A stretch of DNA of 64,000 nucleotides from Dehalococcoidia bacterium (GTDB lineage: Bacteria > Chloroflexota > Dehalococcoidia > DSTF01 > JACRBR01), in the NCBI GenBank assembly GCA_040902535.1, contig JBBDXD010000003.1, positions 94,118 to 158,117 on the forward strand, written 5' to 3'. Positions 34,697 through 43,968 of this stretch are shown here, piece after piece. The notes under the pieces were generated by a model, which saw only the letters and a list, made by a program, of their open reading frames with translations, was not told the origin of the DNA and did no database searches. Within the stretch, counting starts at the first letter, position 1; every line of letters starts with the position of its first letter. Position numbers and translations under genes: made by a program.

Positions 34697-35971
34697 ATGC
34701 TCAGCCTGCAGTTCATCCGTGAGCAGACCGACGTCGTCCGCAAGGCGCTCGAAGCGCGCCACACGGCGGCGCCGCTGGACGATGTGCTCGCGCTCGACGA
34801 GCGGCGCCGCGCACTGTTGACGGAGATTGAAGGGCTCCGCGCCGAACAGAACGCCGTCGGCAAGAAGATCGGCGCCGAGAAAGACCCCGACGAGCGCCAG
34901 CGCATGATCGGCGAGATGAAATCCGTCGCTGATCGCATCGATGAACTGACGCCGCAACTGCGCGACGTGGATGAACGGCTCAACGCGCTCCTCATGGAGA
35001 TCCCCAACATCCCCGACCCGGCGACGCCCTATGGCGGCGGCGAGGAGGACAACCGCATCGAGCAGCAACACGGCGAGGAGTACAGCGACCCCTGGCGCAA
35101 GCCGCACTACGATCTCGGCGAAGCGTTGGGCATCATCGATTTCGAGCGCGGCGTGAAGATGTCCGGGAGCCGCTTCTACGTGCTCACGGGCGCCGGCGCT
35201 CGCCTCCAGCGCGCGCTGATCGCGTTCATGCTGGAGATGCACATCGATAAGCACGGCTACACGGAGATGTACCTGCCTTCGATGGTTAAAGAAGAAGCGA
35301 TGTGGAAGTCGGGCCAGCTGCCGAAGTTCCGCGACAATCTCTATCGCGACGCCGAGGAAGACTACTGGTTCGTGCCGACGGCGGAAGTGCCGCTCACCAA
35401 CCTCCACAGCGACGAGATCCTGGAGCCCGGCACTCTCCCGAAGCACTACGTCGCGTGGACCCCGTGCTTTCGCCGCGAAAAGATGAGCGCCGGCCGCGAC
35501 GTGCGCGGCATCAAGCGCGTGCACCAGTTCGACAAGGTCGAGATGTACAAGTTCTGCGAGCCGGAGAAGTCAGCCGAGGAACTGGAGAGCATGCTCGACG
35601 ACGCGCTCGACGTCTGCCGCGCGCTCGACCTGCGGTATCGCGTCGTCAGCATCTGCACCGGCGACCTCGGCTTCAATGCAGCGCGCACGTTCGATGTAGA
35701 GGCGTGGGCGCCGGGCGTCGGCGAGTGGCTCGAGATCAGTTCCGTCAGCAACTGCACCGGCTTCCAGGCGCGGCGTGCGAACATCCGCTTCCGCCGCGCG
35801 GCAGGCGCAAAGCCCGAGTTCCCGCACACGCTCAACGGCTCCGGGCTCGCGCTCCCACGCACGATGATCGCGATCGTCGAGAACTATCAGCAGGAAGACG
35901 GCTCGATCGTCGTCCCGGAAGTCCTGCGCAAGTTCATGGGCGGCATGGAACGCATCACCGCAGCCATCTGA
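34697..35971 (+). CDS. serS: Serine--tRNA ligase
   Basis: A 424-aa class II aminoacyl-tRNA synthetase that charges tRNA-Ser (and tRNA-Sec). The N-terminal coiled coil that grips the long variable arm spans about residues 30-110 ([21 protein letters not shown]). Class II motifs follow: [37 protein letters not shown] (motif 2) and [19 protein letters not shown] (motif 3). Length is standard. Encoded right behind the SDR/DUF1440/VKOR/SPW group. Confidence 0.97.
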   Translation: MLSLQFIREQTDVVRKALEARHTAAPLDDVLALDERRRALLTEIEGLRAEQNAVGKKIGAEKDPDERQRMIGEMKSVADRIDELTPQLRDVDERLNALLMEIPNIPDPATPYGGGEEDNRIEQQHGEEYSDPWRKPHYDLGEALGIIDFERGVKMSGSRFYVLTGAGARLQRALIAFMLEMHIDKHGYTEMYLPSMVKEEAMWKSGQLPKFRDNLYRDAEEDYWFVPTAEVPLTNLHSDEILEPGTLPKHYVAWTPCFRREKMSAGRDVRGIKRVHQFDKVEMYKFCEPEKSAEELESMLDDALDVCRALDLRYRVVSICTGDLGFNAARTFDVEAWAPGVGEWLEISSVSNCTGFQARRANIRFRRAAGAKPEFPHTLNGSGLALPRTMIAIVENYQQEDGSIVVPEVLRKFMGGMERITAAI

Positions 35972-36018
35972 GCGGACGGTGCTTGCCGCACCTATCCCGT
36001 CCCGAAATACTGACCTTG

Positions 36019-36471
36019 ATGTCTAACGCCCAACCGCTGACGCCCAAAGCAGTTCGCCTCCAAATGGATCCTGCGCACATCGAACGCTCATGGCCGCTGC
36101 TCTGCGCGCCGCTCGTCGCCGTCCTCGCCGGTGTTGCGGCGGAATGGTTGGACGTCCGCGCGCTGCGGTATCCGCTGCTCCTGATGGTCGGCGGCGGCGT
36201 GCTGGCGACCGCGCTCGCGCTCTTCGGGCGGGATCGCGGAACCCGCGCATTCCTTCTCACCGTGGTGCTCGGGGCTGCGACGTGGGCCGCCGCGGAAACG
36301 CTCTACGTCATCATCCACGCCGCGCGCGGCGGATCGTTCGATGCAGAGCGCTTCGGGCCGCAGTGGGCGCTGGCGTTCGGTTTGATCGGCGTCCACGCGC
36401 TCTTCCTCGGCGTCCCGACGGGACTTGCGGCCGCGACGTTACGGGACCTCGTCGTGCGCTACCGTACGTGA
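36019..36471 (+). CDS. Small membrane protein of unknown function
   Basis: A 150-aa protein with four hydrophobic segments (about 26-45, 50-67, 76-95, 113-135) and no recognisable motif. It starts at ATG 36019; a second ATG at 36064 is possible, and neither has a strong ribosome site. The next gene, also a small membrane protein, starts 12 bases later, so they form an operon. Text is Ala/Leu-rich as in many Chloroflexota membrane proteins. Confidence 0.6.
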   Translation: MSNAQPLTPKAVRLQMDPAHIERSWPLLCAPLVAVLAGVAAEWLDVRALRYPLLLMVGGGVLATALALFGRDRGTRAFLLTVVLGAATWAAAETLYVIIHAARGGSFDAERFGPQWALAFGLIGVHALFLGVPTGLAAATLRDLVVRYRT

Positions 36472-36483
36472 AGAAGTGACGAC

Positions 36484-36939
36484 GTGACGCTCGACGACCG
36501 CCCGCAGCTTCCGCTCACCGCACGCAAGAAGGCGCTCGTCGCGGCGGGCGTCGCTCTTTTCGCTGTCCAGGTGGCGGGAGCGCTCGCGATCGCGCCCTAC
36601 ATCACGGGGCCAGGAGACGCGAACTTCGGGGCGCTGGTCTCTCTCTGGGGAGTCGCCACGTTGTCGTCCGTCGTCGTCGCGCTGCTCCTTGTCCGACAGG
36701 CGGATCTGCCCGACGTCGCCACCGCCTCGATGCTCGTGACGATCGCTACGTTCGCCGCGTTCACGCTGTCCGCGGCCTACGACGTGCGGGGCAGCGATGA
36801 TGAGGTCAACATGGTGGATGCGCTGTTCCTCGGGGTCACGTCCGGCGCCCTCACCGCCATGGTCGTCTGGGGCATCGCGATGCTTGCGGCGCGCGTGTTG
36901 CGGCTGCCGACCACGGCGGCGCTCCACGATCGGAAATGA
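36484..36939 (+). CDS. Small membrane protein of unknown function
   Basis: A 151-aa protein with four TM helices (near 15-38, 45-66, 75-93, 112-136) and a polar loop after the third (YDVRGSDDEVNMVD). GTG start at 36484 after GAAG. It pairs with the gene at 36019 (12-base gap) and ends 7 bases from the convergent GNAT gene. Not similar to a family I can name. Confidence 0.6.
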   Translation: MTLDDRPQLPLTARKKALVAAGVALFAVQVAGALAIAPYITGPGDANFGALVSLWGVATLSSVVVALLLVRQADLPDVATASMLVTIATFAAFTLSAAYDVRGSDDEVNMVDALFLGVTSGALTAMVVWGIAMLAARVLRLPTTAALHDRK

Positions 36940-36946
36940 GCGAGCC

Positions 36947-37675
36947 TCAACTCCGAAAGTGTACGGCCATCGTCTCCACCCACGGCTCGTAGCCGAGCGC
37001 GCGGCCGATCCGAAGCGACGGGACATTCGAGAATAACGTCTGCCACTGCATGATGCCGCCCTCGCCGAGGCCGTGCGCCGTCAGGGCGCTCGCGACGGCC
37101 GCGCCGTAGCCCTTACCGCGGTGGCCCGGGTGCGTGATCACGCCGGCATGCCGCAGGTACTCGCCCTGGTAGTCGTACGACGCCGCCGCGACGATCGCGC
37201 CATCGACGTACAGAGCGAAGGTCGGGTGCTGCGCGGGACTGATGGCGCCGCCATGGTTCCACTCGAGCGGATCACAAGCTTCGCGAAACTCGATCATCGC
37301 CTCCGCGTCCTCGCGCGTCAGTAGCCGCTCGCCCATCGGCGTCGCGGGCCTGAAGACCTCCTCATCGGCGTAGGCGATCGTCGATGGGCCGATCGCTACG
37401 TCGGCGGCGTCGCCGAAGATTGCGCTCAGCGTCTGCACGTCGAACACGCTGGCAGCGGGGACGTCTCGGACGGCCTTCGTCGCGCGCTCGAGCCACTCCG
37501 GCAGCACGGTCAACAAGTAGCCATGAGGCGTGCGCAATAGCTGCGCGCCTGCGTACTCGGCGTAGATCTGTGGATGCGCCCGCACCAGCACGCGCTCCAG
37601 CGACAGCGCACGCGGGGAGACTTCGAAGTTTTCGGCGAACGCTCGCTCGATCTTTTCAATGGTCTCGCTCTTCAC
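36947..37675 (-). CDS. GNAT family N-acetyltransferase
   Basis: A 242-aa acetyltransferase. The acetyl-CoA loop is HPGHRGKGYGAAVASAL (R/QxxGxG/A, about residues 186-202), followed by LFSNVPSLRIGRALGYEPW, the usual C-terminal beta-bulge and helix. An N-terminal domain of about 110 residues precedes it, as in GCN5-related proteins of the GNAT-like/DUF4081 sort. GTG at 37675 with GAGGTG upstream is preferred; the frame is open further up only as Arg/Ser-rich shadow text. Acceptor substrate unknown. Confidence 0.82.
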   Translation of the reverse strand: MKSETIEKIERAFAENFEVSPRALSLERVLVRAHPQIYAEYAGAQLLRTPHGYLLTVLPEWLERATKAVRDVPAASVFDVQTLSAIFGDAADVAIGPSTIAYADEEVFRPATPMGERLLTREDAEAMIEFREACDPLEWNHGGAISPAQHPTFALYVDGAIVAAASYDYQGEYLRHAGVITHPGHRGKGYGAAVASALTAHGLGEGGIMQWQTLFSNVPSLRIGRALGYEPWVETMAVHFRS

Positions 37676-37706
37676 GCGAGCGCACCTCGTTTCAGTGTGG
37701 CTGTAG

Positions 37707-38141
37707 CTAACTCGGCGGCTCCGCGAGCGGCGTAATCTGCGCTGTGCAGAATGCGCAGCGGGTGGCGTCCGCGACGATCGGTGACTTGCACTCGGGGCAT
37801 TCGCGCATGCCGTCGTCGTCATCGGCTGCCGCGAGTTCAGCGGCAGTTGGCCGTATGAATAGCGTCCAGGCAATGAGTACAACGAACGCAAACGTCAGCA
37901 GGTCCATGAGCGGCGCCCCGTAGAAGATGAGCGCATCGCCGATGTAGAAGTCGAGGTCGGCGAACCCGCCGCCGAACGACCTGTCGTCGTCTCCCAACGG
38001 CGTCTCAGCAAGTAGTGGCGTGAGCACATAGAAGAAGGTTGTCTGCAGCAGGGACGTAAGCGCCAGTCCGATGACGACGCCGACGGGGATCGTGATGCCG
38101 ATGTGCTCGTTGCGGAAGAAGTCGCGCAGGCGGTCGATCAT
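37707..38141 (-). CDS. MscL-like channel with C-terminal zinc ribbon
   Basis: A 144-aa protein. The first part follows the MscL plan: an N-terminal amphipathic helix (DRLRDFFRNEHIG), TM1 (ITIPVGVVIGLALTSLLQTT), a loop, and TM2 (YGAPLMDLLTFAFVVLIAWTLF). Identity to the canonical GNVVDLAVGVIIG signature is weak. After an acidic linker the C-terminus carries CPECKS ... CAFC, a zinc ribbon instead of the helical bundle of classical MscL. Gating by osmotic tension is inferred from the fold only. Confidence 0.7.
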   Translation of the reverse strand: MIDRLRDFFRNEHIGITIPVGVVIGLALTSLLQTTFFYVLTPLLAETPLGDDDRSFGGGFADLDFYIGDALIFYGAPLMDLLTFAFVVLIAWTLFIRPTAAELAAADDDDGMRECPECKSPIVADATRCAFCTAQITPLAEPPS

Positions 38142-38203
38142 GGTGGTCGCTCCCCTTCGTTGATCGTTCGTTAGCGCGGAGTGTAGTCGGTCTGGACGAC
38201 GCC

Positions 38204-38356
38204 TTGCAACGGATCACGCGTGCGGAGAGGGCGATCGCCGAACACGTACCGTCACCGCGTATACCGGAACTGCACGCGCTTGTACTCGACGGCGAGCGCG
38301 CAAGTGCGGCGGTGTTCGTTGCAGGCGGCGTGGGAGTCATCGGTCGTCGATTGTGA
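38204..38356 (+). CDS. Possible 50-aa protein in the MscL upstream spacer
   Basis: A TTG-started frame that reads as normal protein (QRITRAERAIAEHVPSPRIP, LHALVLDGERASAAVFVAGG, then GVGVIGRRL). The frame is open and protein-like also upstream, to about 38150, so it may be the tail of a gene whose start was lost, or chance. It lies between two minus-strand genes. No ribosome site is convincing. Confidence 0.25.
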   Translation: MQRITRAERAIAEHVPSPRIPELHALVLDGERASAAVFVAGGVGVIGRRL

Positions 38357-38401
38357 GAACATGCGGGTGCGGCGTGCCGACGCTGGCGTGGCTATCGCTG
38401 G

Positions 38402-38779
38402 CTACCGCTTCGAGCCGAGCGCCGCCTTCACGGTCTGCAGGTCCTCAAGCAGGTCGTCGATCTCGACCTCGCCAGCCAGCTCCAGCAGCGCCGCTTTGTC
38501 ATCGGCCTCGATGGTCGTGGTCTGGAACATGCTCAGCAGGTCGGGGCCGCCTGCGAGCGGATCGGCCGCCGGTGCAGGCTCAGGCGCCGGCTCGATGGCG
38601 GCGATGTTATCGGCAGGCGCTTCGTCCAGCGCCGGCGCGTCGGCGTCATCCGGTGCGGCGGCACTCGATGCGAACATCTCGCCGTCGAGCGCCGCGCCCG
38701 CTTCGAGTGCCGGCTCAGGCGCGACGAGCACGCCGGCCGCCGGTTCCTCGTCCTTCGCCTTCTTCTTCCCGAACGCCAT
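38402..38779 (-). CDS. Acidic, disordered small protein
   Basis: A 125-aa protein: a basic start (MAFGKKKAKDEEP), a long Ala/Pro/Asp/Glu linker, and a C-terminal helical part (ADDKAALLELAGEVEIDDLLEDLQTVKAAL). No Cys, no hydrophobic core until the end. GGGAGCG precedes the ATG. Long overlapping frames exist on the other strand, but they lack helical or motif logic. Function unknown; adaptor-like features are only a guess. Confidence 0.55.
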   Translation of the reverse strand: MAFGKKKAKDEEPAAGVLVAPEPALEAGAALDGEMFASSAAAPDDADAPALDEAPADNIAAIEPAPEPAPAADPLAGGPDLLSMFQTTTIEADDKAALLELAGEVEIDDLLEDLQTVKAALGSKR

Positions 38780-38852
38780 CGAACGCTCCCGAGGCGCGAG
38801 CCACCGCCCGCCTCCTTCGACGAAGTATCGGCACCCCTAGGCGGAGCCCGTA

Positions 38853-38978
38853 GGGGAAGCGGGAAGTCGGAAGTGGGAAGTCAGAAGTCGGAAATGGGAG
38901 GTCGAGTGGCAATAGCGCTCGCGGCGCAGACGCCGAGCTCCCCCTCAGCTTCCAACCTCTCGCTTCCCGCTTCCCGTG
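38853..38978. repeat. GGAAG-type degenerate repeat cluster
   Basis: Bases 38858-38899 are a run of GGGAAG(C/T)(C/G)GG units on the plus strand; 38953-38978 carries the reverse (CTTCCC/CTTCCAAC). The same motif, with TGTTGGATGCTGG, recurs at 39865-39935, and in reverse at 308-344. These are dispersed intergenic repeats with no coding content. Confidence 0.65.
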
Positions 38979-38980
38979 TC

Positions 38981-39832
38981 CTACGTCCCCCGCCCCGGCC
39001 ACTCCGCCGCCCACGAAGGCGACTTCTCCGTCACCGGCGACTGGCCGTTGAAGTCCGCGATCTCCCGCATACCGCGCCCCCGCTGCCACTCGACGAGCCG
39101 CCCGTCCTGCGCCATCACGAGCCGCCCGCGATGGTCGAAGTCGGCCCACGTCGCGCGTCCCAGCACCTCCACCTCGCCGTCCGCGAACTGGAGCGCGTAG
39201 CTATCGACGTGGCGGCCGCCGTCCGACGCAACGTCGACATCGAGTGCCGGGGCGCGGACCAGCGTGATGTCGCCGGCGGGCTGCCGTCGCTCCCACGTCG
39301 TCTTCGGCTCATCGATTGGGCCCGCCGGCGTCCAGCCGTCGCGCAGCAGTCGATTGAAGTGCACCGTCTGGTCCGTCCACTCCGGCGTGCGCGAGATGTG
39401 TGGCAACTCCTTCGTCATCTTGAGCCACGATGGCAGCGCGCCGATGTCTGGCTGCTCATCGGTGATCCAGCTCATGAACAACGTGTCGTTGTCGATGAAC
39501 AGGCCGCCCGCGAAGTACGTCGTGCCGACCGCCCACAGCGCGAGCGACGTGAAGAACGGCGGCCGGCTCACCGCCGCCCACGAATCGACGCTCACGTCGG
39601 GGCCGCCGGTCGCCTTGTGGATGAAGTACGCGAACAACGACCCGTCCGGCGAGACGTCGCAGCGACGCGGATACACGCGCCCGTGCCACTGTCCGTGCTC
39701 GAACGTGTCGCTTTCGGTGTGCCACAGGCTCAGGCGCGACCAGGCGCTGGGCCCGCGACGCAGCACGACCGCCACCGGCGCCTGCGACGCCATGTACACG
39801 TAGAGCCGGCAGGGCGATTCTGTGTCAGGCAT
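38981..39832 (-). CDS. Uncharacterised WD-like/propeller protein
   Basis: A 283-aa cytoplasmic protein that I do not recognise. Segments such as CDVSPDGSLFAYFIHKATGG, LWAVGTTYFAGGLFIDNDTLFMSW, YALQFADGEVEVLGRATWADFDHRGRLVMAQDGRLVEW resemble beta-propeller blades. One Cys-containing start (MPDTESPCR). GGAGGAGCAGG precedes the ATG at 39832; upstream codons of the frame belong to repeat DNA. It is divergent from the monooxygenase gene. Confidence 0.6.
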   Translation of the reverse strand: MPDTESPCRLYVYMASQAPVAVVLRRGPSAWSRLSLWHTESDTFEHGQWHGRVYPRRCDVSPDGSLFAYFIHKATGGPDVSVDSWAAVSRPPFFTSLALWAVGTTYFAGGLFIDNDTLFMSWITDEQPDIGALPSWLKMTKELPHISRTPEWTDQTVHFNRLLRDGWTPAGPIDEPKTTWERRQPAGDITLVRAPALDVDVASDGGRHVDSYALQFADGEVEVLGRATWADFDHRGRLVMAQDGRLVEWQRGRGMREIADFNGQSPVTEKSPSWAAEWPGRGT

Positions 39833-39864
39833 CCTGCTCCTCCATCGGGAAGTATCGGCTACTG

Positions 39865-39935
39865 CGCGATGGAAGCGGGAAGCGGGAGGCGGGATGTTGG
39901 ATGCTGGAAGGTTCTCGCTTCTTTCGCTTCCAACC
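39865..39935. repeat. GGAAGCGGG / GGATGCTGG degenerate repeat
   Basis: A run of GGAAGCGGGA, GGCGGGATG and TGGATGCTGG followed by CTTCTTTCGCTTCCAACC, partly self-complementary. Related runs are at 308-344 (reverse complement) and 38858-38899. It lies directly before the monooxygenase gene, whose ORF is open through it but should start further down. Confidence 0.6.
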
Positions 39936-40083
39936 TCTACCGCCGCCATGCTCACCTTCTGGGAACGGGACCGCGGCCGCACCGCTGGCGGCGAGATCGC
40001 CGGGGTGCGTTCGCTTCGCGTTAGGGCGCCTGGCAATTACACTTTCCCAGCGGTGGGATGCGGAGCGGCGAGGAGTCGGCAAG

Positions 40084-42000
40084 GTGGCTATTTCTGGTGC
40101 GGTCGAGCCGATCGTCGCGAGCGATGACGTGATCCGCCGGTCGCTCGACGATGCGTTTTTGCCGGCGCTGCTGCCGGCGCTGGCGCACGCGACGGGCGAT
40201 CTGTCGTTGATGCGCGAGGGGCTGTTGCCGCAGACGTTGGCGCCCGGTGCGCCACAGGGCGGCATGACCGAGGAGCAGCAGGCGACGGCGAAGGATCTGG
40301 CGCTCGACGCGCTGCGTCATCTGCGCGACGGCGACGTCGAGGCGGCGGACGGACGCGATGAAGAGCGCGTGCTCGCGATCATCAAGTGGATGACGGGCAA
40401 TAAGGCGACGGAGGAGTACATCCCGCTGCTGTTGGAGGAACTGGCGCCATCCGGCGAAGATCCGCGGGCGCCGCAATGGCGGATGCCGGCGGGGACCGCG
40501 TTTAAGGTCGCGATCGTCGGGGCGGGGATGTCGGGGATCCTTGCGGGCATCCGGCTCAAGCAGGCGGGTGTGCCGTTTACGATCATCGAGAAGAACGTCG
40601 ATGTCGGCGGCACGTGGTTCGAGAACACGTATCCGGGCGCGCGCGTCGATGTGGGCAGCGCGTTCTACAGCTATTCGTTCGCACAGAAGACCGACTGGCC
40701 GAAGTTCTTCTCACCGCAGGGGACGCTGCTCGACTACTTCCGCGGCGTCGTCGACGCGTACGGCATCCGCGAGCACATTCGCTTCAACACGGAAGTGCTC
40801 TCCGCGACGTTCGACGAGGGCTCGGCGCACTGGTCGCTGCGGCTCCGCACGCCGGACGGCGAGGAGACGTTCGAGGCGCAGGCGATGATCAGCGCCGTGG
40901 GGCAACTCAACCGCCCGAACATCCCCGAAATCGCGGGCCGCGAGACGTTCGCCGGGCCGGCGTTTCACTCGGCCCGTTGGGGCCACAGCGTCGACGTAAA
41001 GGGGAAGCGCGTCGCGGTGATCGGCACGGGCGCCAGCGCCGCGCAGTTCATCCCGGCGATCGCGGCGGAAGTTGCGGAGCTGTACGTGTACCAGCGCACG
41101 CCGAACTGGTTCGTGCCGGTGCCGACCTATCACGATGACGTGCCGGAGGGGCTGCAGTGGCTGTTTCGGCACGTGCCGTATTACGCGCACTGGTACCGCT
41201 TCTGGATGTTCTGGATGACGACGGAGGGGCTGCTGCCGGCGGCGATCGTCGATGATGCGTGGCCGAACATGGAGCGCTCGGTGAGCATGGAAAACGACGT
41301 GCTGCGCATGTTGCTCACGGGGTACATCCAGGCGCAGTTCGCGGATCGGCCCGACCTGATGGAGAAGGTGCTGCCCGCGTATCCGCCCGCGGCGAAGCGC
41401 ATGATCCTGGACAACGGCATCTGGGCCGAGACGTTGAAGCGCGACAACGTGCGTCTGATCACGGAGCCGATCGCGCGGATCACAACGTCGGGTGTGGTGA
41501 CGACGGATGGAGTCGAGCGCGCGGTCGACGTGATCATCTACGGCACGGGGTTCACGGCGTCGCAGTTCCTGGTGCCGATGCGCGTCATCGGGCGCCAGGG
41601 CGTCGACCTGAACGAACAGTGGGGCGGCGACGCGCGGGCGTATATGGGCCTGGTCGTGCCGAACTTCCCGAACTTCTACATGCTCTACGGACCGAACACG
41701 AACATTGTCGTCAACGGCAGCATCATCTACTTCTCGGAGTGCGAAGTGCAGTACGTGATGGGCTGCATGCGGCTGCTCATCGAGGGTGAGGCGCGGGCGC
41801 TGGACTGCCGGCAGGACGTACACGACGCGTACAACCGGCGCATCGATGAGGCGAACAAGAAGCGCACATGGGGCGCGAGCGGCGTCAACAGCTGGTACAA
41901 GAACAAGTTCGGGCGCGTGTCGCAGAACTGGCCGTTCAACGCGATCGAGTACTGGCAGCAGACGCGGGAGCCCGATCCGGCGGACTTCGTCGCGTTGTAG
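40084..42000 (+). CDS. Baeyer-Villiger-type flavin monooxygenase
   Basis: A 638-aa class B flavoprotein monooxygenase that uses NADPH and O2 to insert oxygen beside a ketone. FAD motif GAGMSG at 146-151, NADPH motif GTGASA at 314-319, and the BVMO fingerprint FxGxxxHxxxW at 289-299 (FAGPAFHSARW) are intact. The first 135 residues are an extra helical domain as in large-ketone (cyclododecanone and steroid type) enzymes. GTG 40084 has GAGGAG upstream; earlier in-frame codons overlap repeats. The natural substrate is unknown. Confidence 0.92.
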   Translation: MAISGAVEPIVASDDVIRRSLDDAFLPALLPALAHATGDLSLMREGLLPQTLAPGAPQGGMTEEQQATAKDLALDALRHLRDGDVEAADGRDEERVLAIIKWMTGNKATEEYIPLLLEELAPSGEDPRAPQWRMPAGTAFKVAIVGAGMSGILAGIRLKQAGVPFTIIEKNVDVGGTWFENTYPGARVDVGSAFYSYSFAQKTDWPKFFSPQGTLLDYFRGVVDAYGIREHIRFNTEVLSATFDEGSAHWSLRLRTPDGEETFEAQAMISAVGQLNRPNIPEIAGRETFAGPAFHSARWGHSVDVKGKRVAVIGTGASAAQFIPAIAAEVAELYVYQRTPNWFVPVPTYHDDVPEGLQWLFRHVPYYAHWYRFWMFWMTTEGLLPAAIVDDAWPNMERSVSMENDVLRMLLTGYIQAQFADRPDLMEKVLPAYPPAAKRMILDNGIWAETLKRDNVRLITEPIARITTSGVVTTDGVERAVDVIIYGTGFTASQFLVPMRVIGRQGVDLNEQWGGDARAYMGLVVPNFPNFYMLYGPNTNIVVNGSIIYFSECEVQYVMGCMRLLIEGEARALDCRQDVHDAYNRRIDEANKKRTWGASGVNSWYKNKFGRVSQNWPFNAIEYWQQTREPDPADFVAL

Positions 42001-42003
42001 CGG

Positions 42004-42801
42004 TCAGTAGGCATCTGCGTACTGGCCGGATGGACCGTCGCGCGCGCCGGACCATGCAAGCCATAAGCCGACGCCGGCGACTGCCGCACCCGCCACGGCA
42101 TCGATGATGTAGTGATTCGCGGTGAGCACGATGGCGAGGAACATGATCGGGGGTATCACCGCGCCCACGAGCTTCACCCATCGCGAGCGCGCGGCAGTGA
42201 CAATGGCGATGCCCAAGAGCATGTTCCAGCCAAAATGCAGGCTGGGGACCGCGGCGTACTGGTTGACGAGGCCCGGCGGTTGCAGGACGCGGTACGAGTT
42301 GGAGTGAAGCGTCACGGTGTCAATGACCTCGATGTCGCCGGCAAGACGGGGCGGCGCGACGGGGAAGGTCGCGAAGATCACGAGGCCGATCGCGCCGGAG
42401 AAGAGAAACGCGTTCCGGTAGAGCCGGTAGAGGTCGGGCCGGGACATGAAGAGCCAGGTCGCGACGGTGATAATCACGGGCCAATGGCCCCAGACGTAGA
42501 TCCAGTTGAAGAAGTCAACGAGCAACGGATGCGGGAGAATCGCGGCCTGCCACGCCGGCTCCCAGAGGATGCCCAACTTGCGTTCGAAGGCGACGACCCG
42601 GTCTGCGTTGATCAGCGCCTGCGCTTCGGCGCCCTGGGTGACGCCGCGCACGGCGAAATAGGCGAAGTAGGCGAAGACGACGAGCGAAATTTCGCGGCCG
42701 AACCCGACGCGATCGAGGGTCGCTCGATTTCTATAGATGATGAAGGCAAAGATCCCTGCGACGAGCGTCCAGCGCACACTCTTGAGAAGGAGTGCATCCA
42801 T
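42004..42801 (-). CDS. PAP2-superfamily membrane protein (AUR1-like)
   Basis: A 265-aa integral membrane protein with six TM helices and PAP2 motifs: PSLHFGWN (C2, about 189-196, with His) and HYIIDAVAG (C3, about 237-245). The first motif KxxxxxxRP is not clear. Such proteins act as phosphatases or transferases on lipid or inositol phosphates (Aur1/Ipt1-like). It is convergent with the monooxygenase gene, three bases apart. Substrate unknown. Confidence 0.85.
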   Translation of the reverse strand: MDALLLKSVRWTLVAGIFAFIIYRNRATLDRVGFGREISLVVFAYFAYFAVRGVTQGAEAQALINADRVVAFERKLGILWEPAWQAAILPHPLLVDFFNWIYVWGHWPVIITVATWLFMSRPDLYRLYRNAFLFSGAIGLVIFATFPVAPPRLAGDIEVIDTVTLHSNSYRVLQPPGLVNQYAAVPSLHFGWNMLLGIAIVTAARSRWVKLVGAVIPPIMFLAIVLTANHYIIDAVAGAAVAGVGLWLAWSGARDGPSGQYADAY

Positions 42802-42937
42802 CGCTACGATCGCTTCCTTGAACTTGGCCGGACGATCCTAACACGAAGCACGTTATTTGGGGATAGTGCGATTGAACTACGAATTGCGCCGATGCCGTCT
42901 TCCCGGCGCTCGCGTCGGACGGACCGTCGGAGCGCGA

Positions 42938-43351
42938 CTAGTCCTTATAACTGCGGATGCGCGCGGGGCTCATCGAGAGGACGCGGAGGTTGGGAGCCGC
43001 CTCCCTCCATGAGTCGACGGTCGCGCGGCGTTCCTGCTGCTCAATATCCCAGTAACGGTGCGCCATGCGCTCGGCGAGTTCGAACACAACGGAGTCCGAG
43101 ATCGTCACGGTGCCATCGAACGCGACCCACGCCTCCGGCTCGCTGATGTGATTGGCGGCGAGGAGTGTCGCTCGGGGATCGCGAGTGATCCTGCGCACCT
43201 TCGCGGAATCGGCGCTGACGAAGACGCGCACCACCGACCCGTCCCACTCGAACCAGACGGGGACCGTCACAGGCGATCCGTCCTTGCGGAGCGTGGTGAA
43301 CATGCCGAGGCGCGTCTCGGCGAGGAACTGCTCGATCTCGGGTTCCGTCAT
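42938..43351 (-). CDS. PPOX-class (pyridoxamine oxidase-like, F420/FMN) protein
   Basis: A 137-aa split-barrel flavin or F420-binding protein. Family text: FLAETRLGMFTTLRKDGSPVTVPVWFEWDGSVVRVFVS, then SAKVRRITRDPRATLLAAN. Actinobacterial and Chloroflexota relatives reduce quinones or dyes with F420H2. No signal peptide. It stands alone on the minus strand before the DUF35/thiolase pair. Confidence 0.82.
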   Translation of the reverse strand: MTEPEIEQFLAETRLGMFTTLRKDGSPVTVPVWFEWDGSVVRVFVSADSAKVRRITRDPRATLLAANHISEPEAWVAFDGTVTISDSVVFELAERMAHRYWDIEQQERRATVDSWREAAPNLRVLSMSPARIRSYKD

Positions 43352-43551
43352 GTCACTGGCCGTCGCGTGCCTCCTTCATCCTCATTTTAGAGCACGAGGA
43401 CGTTCCTGGCGGCCTCGATGACTCCCGCGATGGGTTTCTTCGCCGACGGTACTTTTCGGAAGGCGCCTGTCGTTCTTCGACGATTTCCACCGCGGACCGG
43501 GCGATTGATTGCCCTTTCGCTAACGAATCCGCGTTGGCATACTCCCGGTCG

Positions 43552-43968
43552 ATGCCCAAACGACCTCTTCCCGAACCGACGCCTGAGACACGCGAGTACT
43601 GGGAGGGCACGAAGCGCGGAGAACTACGCATCCAGCGCTGCCGCTCGTGCTCGAAGGCGTACTTCTATCCGCGGCCGTTCTGCCCGTGGTGCGCATCTAA
43701 GGACGTCGAGTGGTTCACGGCGAGCGGGAAGGGCAAGCTGTATTCGTACGTCATCAGCCATCGCCCCGCCCACGGGTTCCAGGACTGGACGCCGTACGTC
43801 ATCGCGATCGTGGAGCTCGATGAAGGGCCGCGGATGATGACGAACATCATCGGCGTGGAACCGGCGCCGGAGAACCTGCCCGTCGACATGCCCGTCGAGG
43901 TGACGTTCGAACAACAGAGCGACGACATCACGGTGCCGCTGTTCCGTCCGGCGGGATCACGCGCATGA
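43552..43968 (+). CDS. DUF35/OB-fold zinc-ribbon protein, thiolase partner
   Basis: A 138-aa protein with a rubredoxin-like zinc ribbon (CRSC ... CPWC, residues 30-47) and an OB-fold (KGKLYSYVISHRPAHGF, YVIAIVELDEG). DUF35 proteins bind acyl-CoA and pair with thiolase-like proteins; here the stop overlaps the thiolase start by four bases (ATGA). ATG 43552 is used; an earlier TTG at 43534 is possible. A role in acyl-CoA C-C bond chemistry is inferred from the partner. Confidence 0.87.
   Translation: MPKRPLPEPTPETREYWEGTKRGELRIQRCRSCSKAYFYPRPFCPWCASKDVEWFTASGKGKLYSYVISHRPAHGFQDWTPYVIAIVELDEGPRMMTNIIGVEPAPENLPVDMPVEVTFEQQSDDITVPLFRPAGSRA

Noticed and set aside
40711-41823. Minus-strand frame inside the monooxygenase gene
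   Set aside because: Shadow frame rich in His/Arg; all BVMO motifs are on the other strand.
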